This document shows, piece by piece, positions 51,147-58,770 of a stretch of DNA of 64,000 nt; positions within the stretch are counted from its first letter, which is position 1; every line of letters starts with the position of its first letter. Position numbers and translations under genes: made by a program. This DNA comes from Sphingomonadales bacterium. GTDB lineage: Bacteria; Pseudomonadota; Alphaproteobacteria; Sphingomonadales; Sphingomonadaceae. The notes below the pieces were generated by a model. The model ran no database searches and had not been told where the DNA came from. It worked only from the letters and a program-made list of their open reading frames with translations. The DNA is taken from the NCBI GenBank assembly GCA_016704425.1, contig JADJAC010000011.1, positions 434,001 to 498,000 of the forward strand, written 5' to 3'.

Positions 51147-51171
51147 GCACGGGCCTTTCAAATGAGCAAAG

Positions 51172-51217
51172 CCCCGGCAGCGGTGTTCCGTTTGATGGAT
51201 ACCGGGCCGCCGGGGCA
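51172..51217 (-). terminator. Possible terminator between the glycosyltransferase and purC
   Basis: An 8-bp stem, GCCCCGGC paired with GCCGGGGC, closes a long loop and is followed on the minus strand by TTTGCTCATTT. It lies in the 96-base gap after the glycosyltransferase stop. The T-stretch is interrupted, so it may instead be a leader structure of purC. Confidence 0.4.
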
Positions 51218-51242
51218 CGGAAAGTCTATAGGCCCAAAACCC

Positions 51243-52718
51243 TCAATAGGGCAAGCGCGCGATGGCCTGTGCGACGATGCCGCGACGGCTTTGCCGTCCC
51301 CAGCTGTGCTGGCCGGTCAGGAAGGTCCACCAGCCCCAGGCTGCCCCCGCATGGCGCATCAGCTGGAAACTGAATGGTTCCAGCACAGCCGCAAACAGCG
51401 CCTTTGCAGCCCCTGCGCTCTGTCTGTCTCCCGTCCAGCGCCGGTAATGGCCAAGGCACCAGAGGTGAAAGCTGATATCGACCACAATCTTGCCGATCAT
51501 CACCAGCAGGATCGGAAAGGCCAAGGCATAGCGCCCGGCCGCGACAAAGCCGATCAGCAGTATGAACGCGGCAAGCCCGTATATTGGCTGGAGCGTGTCA
51601 AGCGCCTTGACTGGCATCATCGCCGTGCCGAGCTTTCCGAAGCGGGCATTGCCCGTCATGTCGCGGTTCCAGCGCTGGGTCTGGAGGAAGCCGGCAAACC
51701 AGCGGCGGCGCTGTCGCAGGAAGGACATGAGCGTTTCGGGGGCATCAGTGCGGGCCCGTGCCGCGCCGATCACGCGGACGGTCCAGTCCTTGCCATGTTC
51801 GGCAGACCAGCGATGCAGCCGGTGAATCAGTTCATAGTCCTCGACCAGGCAATCGGGATCGAAGCCGCCGACAGTCACAAGGGCATCGCGGCGGAACGCT
51901 GCAAAGGCTCCTGAAATCAGCAGCAGGCCATTGAGCTGCATCCAGGCATAGCGCGAGACGAAATTGCGGACATATTCATAGGTCTGGAACCATTGGAAAA
52001 AGCGGGCGACCGGGCCTTTGCCGCAGACAGGGGTCAGCACACCCGTTGCCGCGACAAGCGCGGGCTCGGTCCGGAAACTCTCCCGCATGACCGCAATCGC
52101 GTGGGTTTCGACCAACGTGTCTGCGTCCACGGTCAGGACGATGTCGCAATCCGTCATGGCAAGTGCCGCGTTCAGGACGCGCGCCTTTCCACCCTGCGGC
52201 AGGCGCAGCCAGCGCAGCGACGGCATCACAGGGCCAGGCAGGCAGGTTTGCCCGAATTCCGGGCGCGTGAGCCCGTATCGCGTTTCGAGTACGTCTCCCA
52301 TGCCATCGGTCGAACCGTCATCGGCAACCAGGATCAGGTCGGGCGCGTCCGTCTGGGCGGCAAGCGCATCAATCGTGACGGCAATGGCGTGCTCTTCATT
52401 ATGCGCGGCAATGATGACCGCCAGCGTCGGTCGTGGCACGTCCGAAACAGCAGGATTTGGCGGCCGATAGAGTTTGCGGGCCTGCCAGCCGGTAAAGGCG
52501 AGAAGGCAAGTATCATAGAAGATGTAGGCGAGCCCGGCGCTCCAGGCGGCAAGGCCCTGCCGGAAAAAGGCCTGAGCGACGAGGCACACAAACGCGATGA
52601 TCACGCTGCCGCCGATCAAGGGGCTGATCAGCGGAACAACGCGCGGAGTATAGCGGGCCGATGCTGCGATTCGGCGGCTTTCAAGCGCATCGTCTGGAGG
52701 GGCGAAGTGAAAATTCAT
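51243..52718 (-). CDS. Membrane glycosyltransferase, family 2
   Basis: The 491-residue protein has membrane helices at both ends (PLIGGSVIIAFVCLVAQAFF; LAAFILLIGFVAAG and others). Between them is a GT2 catalytic domain with IIAAHNEE, VADDGSTDG, TVDADTLV, VEDYEL and QRRRW, the full set of nucleotide-sugar and acceptor motifs of processive enzymes such as N-acetylglucosaminyl or hyaluronan-type synthases. It likely makes or exports a cell-surface polysaccharide. No other polysaccharide genes are adjacent. Confidence 0.9.
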   Translation of the reverse strand: MNFHFAPPDDALESRRIAASARYTPRVVPLISPLIGGSVIIAFVCLVAQAFFRQGLAAWSAGLAYIFYDTCLLAFTGWQARKLYRPPNPAVSDVPRPTLAVIIAAHNEEHAIAVTIDALAAQTDAPDLILVADDGSTDGMGDVLETRYGLTRPEFGQTCLPGPVMPSLRWLRLPQGGKARVLNAALAMTDCDIVLTVDADTLVETHAIAVMRESFRTEPALVAATGVLTPVCGKGPVARFFQWFQTYEYVRNFVSRYAWMQLNGLLLISGAFAAFRRDALVTVGGFDPDCLVEDYELIHRLHRWSAEHGKDWTVRVIGAARARTDAPETLMSFLRQRRRWFAGFLQTQRWNRDMTGNARFGKLGTAMMPVKALDTLQPIYGLAAFILLIGFVAAGRYALAFPILLVMIGKIVVDISFHLWCLGHYRRWTGDRQSAGAAKALFAAVLEPFSFQLMRHAGAAWGWWTFLTGQHSWGRQSRRGIVAQAIARLPY

Positions 52719-52803
52719 GCGATGCTGCTTGACCTAGCTATGGGCGCGGCGCTTTGCTACCGATAAGTCTCTTTCTGGTAAGGCCCATCTGAACGGAGAC
52801 TGT

Positions 52804-53367
52804 ATGTCCGCAATTGTCGCCCGTTATTCCCGCACCGCGATTGTCCTGCATTGGGTCATTGCATTGCTCATCGTGGCCAATGTGGCGCTGGGGCTACTCT
52901 TTGAATCGTTCGGGGAAGACAATGTCCGCCCCCTGATCGACGCGCACAAGTCGATCGGCATCACGGTCCTTGGCCTTGCCATCATGCGCCTCCTCTGGCG
53001 CGCGACGCACGTGCCGCCCGCTTTGCCGGATCATTACAAGCCGTGGGAAAAGCTCGCGGCAAAGGCCGCCCATCTTTTCCTCTATGTCCTGATTTTCGCG
53101 ATGCCGATTTCGGGCTGGCTTCACGACAGCGCTTGGAAGGCGGCGCCGGAGATCAAGATGTACTGGTTCGGCCTGTTCGAATGGCCGCGGATCGGCTGGA
53201 TCATGAACATGGATCCCGCAGTGAAGGAAAGCCTCCACGGCCTGTTCGGCGAAGTGCATGAGAGCCTTGCTCTGGTCCTCTATCTGCTTGTCTTCCTGCA
53301 TCTCGCGGGGGCGCTGAAGCACCAGTTCATCGACAAGCATGCCGAGCTCCAGCGGATGTGGCCCTGA
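52804..53367 (+). CDS. Cytochrome b561 family protein
   Basis: The 187-residue protein has four membrane helices with heme-binding histidines in VLHWVIALLIVAN, DAHKSIGITVLG, HLFLYVLIFAMPISGW and HESLALVLYLLVFLHLAGALKH. This is the bacterial b561 (CybB-like) group, which passes electrons between ubiquinol and periplasmic acceptors, including superoxide. It is divergent from the glycosyltransferase. Confidence 0.92.
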   Translation: MSAIVARYSRTAIVLHWVIALLIVANVALGLLFESFGEDNVRPLIDAHKSIGITVLGLAIMRLLWRATHVPPALPDHYKPWEKLAAKAAHLFLYVLIFAMPISGWLHDSAWKAAPEIKMYWFGLFEWPRIGWIMNMDPAVKESLHGLFGEVHESLALVLYLLVFLHLAGALKHQFIDKHAELQRMWP

Positions 53368-53391
53368 CGTTCGGCAAGAGGGAGAGAGCAG

Positions 53392-53985
53392 TTGGGGCGC
53401 GAAGCCGTTGCAATTGCCCGGTGGCGCGGTGCCGCCGAAGAGGTGAAAGCCTTCCTTGAATCGCAGGAGATCATTCTGCGGGGCGCCATCAGGGCACGCT
53501 TTGCGCGAAGCGGCATTTCAGATGTCGTTGCAGAAGGGAACGCACTTGCACTGCGCTGCAACGACGAAACGCTGATGCTTGAGCTTGGGGAAGCCGAGGC
53601 TCTCAAGTGGCGGGATGCGCTCTTGAAGCGTCCGCCAAGCCTGAGCGACAAGCTCGGCATTGGGCCAAACAAGCGCGCATGTGTGATCGGCGAGGTCAAT
53701 GACCCTGAACTGGTTGGGGCACTGGCATCTGCAACTTGCGTCGAGCCAGGCGATGCCGCCGTGCTCCTTGCGATCGTGATGAATGAAACGGGCCTGCTTT
53801 CCGCATTCGCCGAAGCGAGTCGGAATCCACATTTGGCGCTTTGGTGCATCTACCCAAAAGGTAAGGACGCATCGATCGGGGACAAGGCTGTTCGCGAATT
53901 CATGCGCAGCAGCGGCTATATGGACAACAAGAGCTGTGCAGTGTCCGCGCGACTGACTGCTACGCGCTATAGCCGAAAGCCGTAA
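53392..53985 (+). CDS. DUF3052-like protein with TTG start
   Basis: The 197-residue product has a C-terminal half that follows the DUF3052 plan: SDKLGIGPNKRACVIGEV, ALWCIYPKGKDASIGDKAVREF and CAVSARLTATRYS. A further N-terminal domain of about 75 residues (ARWRGAAEEVKAFLESQEIILRG) is added. The only plausible start is TTG after GGGAGAGAGC; no ATG or GTG fits the ribosome site. It lies 24 bases after the cytochrome b561 gene and is probably cotranscribed. The function of this domain is unknown. Confidence 0.7.
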   Translation: MGREAVAIARWRGAAEEVKAFLESQEIILRGAIRARFARSGISDVVAEGNALALRCNDETLMLELGEAEALKWRDALLKRPPSLSDKLGIGPNKRACVIGEVNDPELVGALASATCVEPGDAAVLLAIVMNETGLLSAFAEASRNPHLALWCIYPKGKDASIGDKAVREFMRSSGYMDNKSCAVSARLTATRYSRKP

Positions 53986-53989
53986 GCCA

Positions 53990-55069
53990 CTAGATTGATC
54001 CGCCAGACCAGCGCCGCTCGAACCAGAGTGCAAGATTGACCAGCGCAATCAGCACTGGCACTTCGACAAGCGGGCCGATGACTGCCGCGAACGCTTCTGG
54101 CGAGGCGAGGCCGAAGGCCGCAATGGCAACCGCAATGGCCAGTTCGAAATTGTTGGACGCGGCGGTGAAGGAGAGCGCCGCCGCGCGCGGATAATCTGCG
54201 CCGATTGCCCGACCGCTGGCAAAGGCCAGCACGAACATGACCACAAAGAAAATCACCAGAGGTAAGGCGACCCGCAGCGCATCCACCGGCAAGGCGAGGA
54301 TCTCGCCGCCCTTGAGGCTGAACATGGCGATGATCGTGAACAGCAGGGCCACAAGCGTGATCGGGCTGATCGCTGGCAGGAACCGGCCTTCATACCAGTT
54401 CGCGCCGCGCGCCTTTATGAGCGTGCGCCGGACAAGGAAGCCGGCAAGAAACGGCACGCCGAGATAGGTCAGCACCGCCTTGGCGATCATCGTGAAGTCG
54501 ATGTCCACGACATGTGCATCAAGGCCAAAGACCGGCGGCAGCACCGTCAGGTAGAACCAGGCATAGGGCACATAGAAGACAATCTGGAACAGCGAATTGA
54601 AGGCAACGAGGCCCGTCACATATTCGGGGCTGCCTTTGGCGAGCTGGTTCCAGACCAGCACCATGGCGATGCAGGGCGCGATCCCGATGAGGATCAGTCC
54701 CGTCATATATTCCGGCTTGTCGGGGAGGAGCAGCGTTGCCAGCGCAAACATGAAGGCAGGTGCCACGATCCAGCACAGGGCGAATGACAGGCCGAGCATC
54801 TTCCAGTCGCTGAAGACCTGCCCAAGTTCTTCGTACCGCACCTTGGCGAGTGGCGGGAACATCATCAGGATGAGGCCAATGGCGATCGGAATGCTCGTCG
54901 ATCCGACCGACAATGCGCCAAGCGTTTCTGGAACGGCGGGTGCGAGCGAGCCCAGCGCAATCCCCAGCGCCATCGCGGCGAAGATCCAGACCGTCAGGTA
55001 GCGATCAAGGAAGGAGAGTTGCTTCAGCGGCGCCTCGATGCTGGCCGATGCGGAAAGCGTCGCGTTCAT
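53990..55069 (-). CDS. acr3: Arsenite efflux permease, ACR3 family
   Basis: The 359-residue carrier has ten predicted membrane helices and the ACR3 hallmark IGIAPCIAMVLVWNQLAKGSPE, with the conserved cysteine involved in arsenite transport, and AASNNFELAIAVAIAAFG near the end. It exports As(III) using the proton gradient. Its ATG overlaps the arsC stop (ATGA). It is last in the ars operon. Confidence 0.95.
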   Translation of the reverse strand: MNATLSASASIEAPLKQLSFLDRYLTVWIFAAMALGIALGSLAPAVPETLGALSVGSTSIPIAIGLILMMFPPLAKVRYEELGQVFSDWKMLGLSFALCWIVAPAFMFALATLLLPDKPEYMTGLILIGIAPCIAMVLVWNQLAKGSPEYVTGLVAFNSLFQIVFYVPYAWFYLTVLPPVFGLDAHVVDIDFTMIAKAVLTYLGVPFLAGFLVRRTLIKARGANWYEGRFLPAISPITLVALLFTIIAMFSLKGGEILALPVDALRVALPLVIFFVVMFVLAFASGRAIGADYPRAAALSFTAASNNFELAIAVAIAAFGLASPEAFAAVIGPLVEVPVLIALVNLALWFERRWSGGSI

Positions 55070-55584
55070 GCGTCCTGCCTGAGCGCTGTGGTGCCTTCGC
55101 TCTGGCCGATTTCCTTGAGCTTGCGCTCGGTCGCCATCCGATCAAGGCTGTCCAGCGGCAGGGTGAGGAAAAGCTCGATGCGCCGTCGCAAGTAACGCAC
55201 CGCCTGCCGGAAGGCCTCCGGCTGATCAGCAACAGATGCGGCTGCGGGGTCTTCAATTCCCCAGTGCGCCGTCATCGGATGACCGACCCAGACCGGGCAC
55301 GTCTCGCCGGCTGCATTGTCGCAGACCGTGAAGATGAAATCGAACGCGGGCGCGCCGGGTCCAGTGAACTCGTCCCAGCTTTTTGACCGCAGCCCGACCG
55401 TTGAAAATCCCAGGCCGGAGAGCAATTTCAAGGCTTCAGGGTGCACCTCGCCCTTCGGTTGGCTGCCTGCACTGAAGGCCTTGAAGCGACCCGCGCCGTC
55501 ATGGTTCATGAGGACTTCGCCGATGATCGAGCGCGCACTGTTGCCCGTGCAGAGGAACAGCACATTGTAGATCTTGTCGTTCAC
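55066..55584 (-). CDS. arsC: Arsenate reductase, low-molecular-weight phosphatase type
   Basis: The 172-residue protein has the P-loop CTGNSARS near the start (Cys-x5-Arg), RSKSWDEF, and VCDNAAGETCPVWVG with the further redox cysteines, ending in a helical tail longer than average (ERKLKEIGQSEGTTALRQDA). It reduces arsenate to arsenite. A GTG at 55584 after AAAGGCGG is the best start; a longer frame would overlap arsI. Confidence 0.93.
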   Translation of the reverse strand: MNDKIYNVLFLCTGNSARSIIGEVLMNHDGAGRFKAFSAGSQPKGEVHPEALKLLSGLGFSTVGLRSKSWDEFTGPGAPAFDFIFTVCDNAAGETCPVWVGHPMTAHWGIEDPAAASVADQPEAFRQAVRYLRRRIELFLTLPLDSLDRMATERKLKEIGQSEGTTALRQDA

Positions 55585-55595
55585 GGGTCCGCCTT

Positions 55596-56069
55596 TCAGC
55601 AACAGGAGGATGTCACTGGCGTGGCGACCTGTGGCGCGCAACAGGCGTTGGCGGCTGCATTGTCCGAAGCGAGGCTGGCAAAATCAGGGCCTTCGCCATA
55701 AATGGTGCTGTCTCCGCTTGTCAGGAACGCTTCCCAGACGACGCCATCGGGATCGGCAATCCAGCTCTTTTCGGATTTGGCATAGCAGCAGGTTGTGGCG
55801 CCTTCCTCCAGCACCGGACCCTTTGCGGCTTTCAGGCGCCCATAGACGTCGGTGAGTTCGGCCTGGTCCTCGACCTGCAGGCCAAGATGTTCGACGCCCT
55901 TGGCAGCGCCGCACTTGCGGGAGATCGCGAAATTGATCCGCGGATCCTCAAGCATCCACTTGGCATAGTCGGATTTGGTGACACTCGGCGAGGCTCCGAA
56001 AAGCCCGGAGTAGAAGGCGATGGACTCGTCGAGGTTGGAGACCCCGACATGGACATGGAAACGCTTCAT
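55596..56069 (-). CDS. arsI: ArsI/CadI family VOC protein (C-As lyase-like)
   Basis: The 157-residue VOC protein starts MKRFHVHVGVSNLDESIAFY and has LEDPRINFAIS and EHLGLQVED. The paired cysteines lie in TTCCYAKSEKSW; in ArsI the Cys-Cys pair binds trivalent organoarsenicals. The closing WIADPDGVVWEAF supplies the last metal ligand. A cysteine-rich tail (NACCAPQ, SSCC) could also bind As(III). The family cleaves methyl or aryl carbon-arsenic bonds; CadI is a close relative, so the substrate is inferred from the operon. Its ATG overlaps the arsR stop. Confidence 0.85.
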   Translation of the reverse strand: MKRFHVHVGVSNLDESIAFYSGLFGASPSVTKSDYAKWMLEDPRINFAISRKCGAAKGVEHLGLQVEDQAELTDVYGRLKAAKGPVLEEGATTCCYAKSEKSWIADPDGVVWEAFLTSGDSTIYGEGPDFASLASDNAAANACCAPQVATPVTSSCC

Positions 56070-56410
56070 GCGGCATCCTTTGCTTCGGTTGGGGTTGAAT
56101 CGCAGGCGCTGCCCGAGGAACATTGGGCACCGCCGCAGCAATTTTCTGTCATGTAGGACATGAGGGCATTCATCGCCCCATAGTCTGCAGAATAGATGAT
56201 GGAGCGGCTCTGCCGACGCTGGACAACAAGCCCGGCATTGGCGAGCTGGGCAAGGTGGAAGCTCATTGATGACGCGGGGACACCTAAGGCTTCGGCAAGG
56301 GCGCCTGCCGCCATCCCGTCAGGACCGGCCTGAACAAGCTGGCGGTAGGCAGCAAGCCGATGCTCCTGCGCAAGAGCGCCAAGCGCCCGAATGACTTTTG
56401 GTCCGTCCAT
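56066..56410 (-). CDS. arsR: ArsR family arsenic-responsive repressor
   Basis: The 114-residue winged-helix protein has LAQEHRLAAYRQLVQAGPDG, LAEALGVPASSMSFHLAQLANAGLVVQRRQSRSIIYSA for the HTH and wing. Its cysteine set TENCCGGAQC is near the C-terminus, where As(III) is bound in the AfArsR-like and CgArsR-like types. A TTG at 56422 is an alternative start. It is first of the arsR-arsI-arsC-acr3 operon. Confidence 0.93.
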   Translation of the reverse strand: MDGPKVIRALGALAQEHRLAAYRQLVQAGPDGMAAGALAEALGVPASSMSFHLAQLANAGLVVQRRQSRSIIYSADYGAMNALMSYMTENCCGGAQCSSGSACDSTPTEAKDAA

Positions 56411-56424
56411 CGAACTATCCAATG

Positions 56425-56451
56425 ATTCTATAATTATCGAAATATAGGAAT
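56425..56451. promoter_or_regulatory. Candidate ArsR operator
   Basis: An imperfect inverted repeat, ATTCTATA and TATAGGAAT with one extra base, spans an AT-rich core just upstream of the arsR start. Position and symmetry fit an ArsR site overlapping its own promoter. Confidence 0.55.
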
Positions 56452-56579
56452 AAGGGGAGATTTGTCAAGCCATTGTGCGATCACGAGGCTGTCCGTCCCT
56501 GAAACAGGCTTCCGAAGAAGATTTGCCGGACTCGGAATAGATGGAGTAGCCTGACGCCTGAAAGTGGGGGAGTCGATCC

Positions 56580-57608
56580 ATGCACATCGAACCATTCGCG
56601 AACGGCGGCTGCAGATCCTATCTGATCAGTTGCGAAACAAGCGGCCGGGCGATCCTGATCGACCCGGAAATCCACCTTGTCGAGCGCTACAAGGCTGCGA
56701 TTGCACGTGACGGGCTTTCGTTGAGCTATTTGCTCGACACCCATACGCATGCCGATCATTTCTCCGCGTCGCGCCAGCTTGGTGCAACGCTTGGCGTCCC
56801 GGTCGTGCATGGCCGCAAGAGCCCGGCGCCTTTTGCCGACATGCGGCTTGATGATGGCGAAATGCTCGTAGCCGGGGATGTCCGCCTCGTGGCGCTGGCA
56901 ACGCCCGGCCACACGCGCGATTCGATGTGCTTCAGCGCTGGGGACGCGCTGTTCACAGGTGATACGCTGCTGATTGGCGGGACAGGGCGGACCGATTTGC
57001 CGACTGGCGATCCAGAGCAGCTTTATGACAGCCTGTTCGGGCGACTGCTCAAGTTCGATCCGGCGACCCGCGTCTTTCCCGGCCATGATTACAAGGGCAA
57101 TAGTGAATCGACGATCGGTCAGGAGATCGAAACCAACCCCCGCCTGCAGAAGCGGGATCGGCAGGAATTTGTCGCGATGATGCGCGAACTGAACCTTGCC
57201 GCACCGACGCACCTGACCGAAGCGCTGCGGACCAATATGAGCGGCGGCATCACGGTCGAACAGCTGTTGAGCGAAGCGGCCCACACGGTTCCGTTCATGT
57301 CGCTTGCCGAACTGCACGACCAGCTTGCGCGGGGGGCAAACGACCTGACCGTCCTCGACGTTCGCGAAAGGGATGCCTTCGAAAAGGGCCATATTCCCGG
57401 TGCGCGCCATCTCGCCCGCGGGCAGCTTGAATTGCGCATCAACGACCTCTTCCCCGACCCGACGGTGCGCATCCTGGCCTGCTGCGAATTCGGGAAGATT
57501 TCGACCCTTGCCGCCGCCACGCTCAAGCAATTGGGATTCATGCGGGCCGTCGCACTCGATGGCGGGATGAAGGCCTGGAAGGATGCAGGATACGCGCTGG
57601 AGGTGTGA
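56580..57608 (+). CDS. Persulfide dioxygenase-rhodanese fusion (MBL fold)
   Basis: The 342-residue protein has an N-terminal metallo-beta-lactamase domain with THTHADH, GHTRDSM, FTGDTLLIGGTGRTD and FPGHDYKG. This is the ETHE1-like set that binds one iron. A C-terminal rhodanese domain (about 240-340) follows, with LDVRERDAFEKGHIPGARHL and the active-site loop ACCEFGKIS, where the second cysteine is the likely nucleophile. The pair would oxidise glutathione persulfide to sulfite and transfer sulfur. It is divergent from arsR. Confidence 0.9.
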   Translation: MHIEPFANGGCRSYLISCETSGRAILIDPEIHLVERYKAAIARDGLSLSYLLDTHTHADHFSASRQLGATLGVPVVHGRKSPAPFADMRLDDGEMLVAGDVRLVALATPGHTRDSMCFSAGDALFTGDTLLIGGTGRTDLPTGDPEQLYDSLFGRLLKFDPATRVFPGHDYKGNSESTIGQEIETNPRLQKRDRQEFVAMMRELNLAAPTHLTEALRTNMSGGITVEQLLSEAAHTVPFMSLAELHDQLARGANDLTVLDVRERDAFEKGHIPGARHLARGQLELRINDLFPDPTVRILACCEFGKISTLAAATLKQLGFMRAVALDGGMKAWKDAGYALEV

Positions 57609-57640
57609 TGCGCGAGGAGATTGCATTCAGCGTTCGATCT

Positions 57641-57668
57641 CGTCGCCCCTGCATGTACAGGGGCGACG
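57641..57668. repeat. Hairpin repeat, copy B (REP-like)
   Basis: An 11-bp perfect stem (CGTCGCCCCTG with CAGGGGCGACG) closes a 6-base loop. It differs from the copy at 48586-48613 only at two loop-side positions. It lies between the persulfide dioxygenase and the convergent lipoprotein gene. Confidence 0.75.
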
Positions 57669-57678
57669 GTGTCATGAA

Positions 57679-58548
57679 TCAACCCTGATCCGGCGCAGCG
57701 CCGGCTTTCGGCTGGCGGATACGCCGGAAAATCCAAAAAATTCCAAGGCCGAGGAGCGCCCACGGGGCCACCGCTCCGAATAGCAATGCGACAAAACCGA
57801 GCATCGCGGCGAACGAAGTTTCGCCGACGCTCAAGCCTTGCCGCAATGGCGCGCTGCGATCCATTCCGAGCACCGTATCGCCGGATTCATAGTTGAACAT
57901 CACCGGGGTTGTGGCGAGGCTTTGCACCTTGTCGTCACGGCTTGCGTTGATGGTCGCAAGTTCGTCGCGAAGCTCTTGCCGGCGCTCGATAATCCGTTCA
58001 CGTGCCTCTGACCGCAATCCAGGGACTTTCAACTCCGCGCCCAACTTGCTCAATTCGCGCTCGATCGCTGTGGCGTTACTGTCGTCGGCAACAATGCCGC
58101 TCCCAACATCACTGCCGTTTACCTCGCTAGTTGCAAGTTTGCCTTCGGCGCGTTCGACAAGCGCAGTTGCATCTGCAGCAAATCCAAGCGCGAGTGACCG
58201 TTCGACCGCAAATGCCATCATCGCATCAATTGTGCCGTCGCGCGTCTTGTTGAATTTCAGTCCCGTCACCCGACAGCGGGCAATGCCAAGCTTTGCACAT
58301 AGTGCGGCGTGCTCTTGCTGCACGCTCCCGATGCGACTTTCGGGCAGGCTGAAAAGATATTTGAAATCGAAAGCAACGCCACTCGTCACGTCCTCATTGA
58401 TCTGGGGCGGCTGATCATCAGCTGCGTCTTCACTCATGGCCGCGTCCTGTTGGGCTGGTCCTTGTGACGCAGACTCCTCAGGCTGGCCACAGGCCGCCAT
58501 CATCGCAAGGACCGGTACGGCAAATAATCCCTTCATCATGTTACGCAT
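57679..58548 (-). CDS. DUF4349-like lipoprotein
   Basis: The 289-residue product has a lipoprotein signal ending AMMAACGQPEE. A long central domain follows, with coiled-coil helices (ATAIERELSKLGAELKVPGLRSEARERIIERRQELRDELATI, in parts), and a C-terminal membrane helix (FVALLFGAVAPWALLGLGIFWIF). This layout of lipid anchor, coiled coil and terminal helix is that of DUF4349 proteins, whose role is unknown. The ATG at 58548 follows GAGAG. An AT-rich segment upstream (58549-58670) probably holds its promoter. Confidence 0.75.
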   Translation of the reverse strand: MRNMMKGLFAVPVLAMMAACGQPEESASQGPAQQDAAMSEDAADDQPPQINEDVTSGVAFDFKYLFSLPESRIGSVQQEHAALCAKLGIARCRVTGLKFNKTRDGTIDAMMAFAVERSLALGFAADATALVERAEGKLATSEVNGSDVGSGIVADDSNATAIERELSKLGAELKVPGLRSEARERIIERRQELRDELATINASRDDKVQSLATTPVMFNYESGDTVLGMDRSAPLRQGLSVGETSFAAMLGFVALLFGAVAPWALLGLGIFWIFRRIRQPKAGAAPDQG

Positions 58549-58770
58549 CACACTACTCTCCACAATTTCCAGTTTTCTGGTCTCGTCATGATACATCACC
58601 AATTTGATAGAGATAGAGAAATTATCGTTTATAAAGAAAACTTTATATCTATAGTGATTTAGGGGGATTTAGATCCCTGGGAGATGTTGAGCCTTGTCGT
58701 AACCGCCTCCGTCCGCCGCCATGTGACGCTTCCTTTTGCAGTCCCGACTCGTCGCTGCTAACGGCACCCC

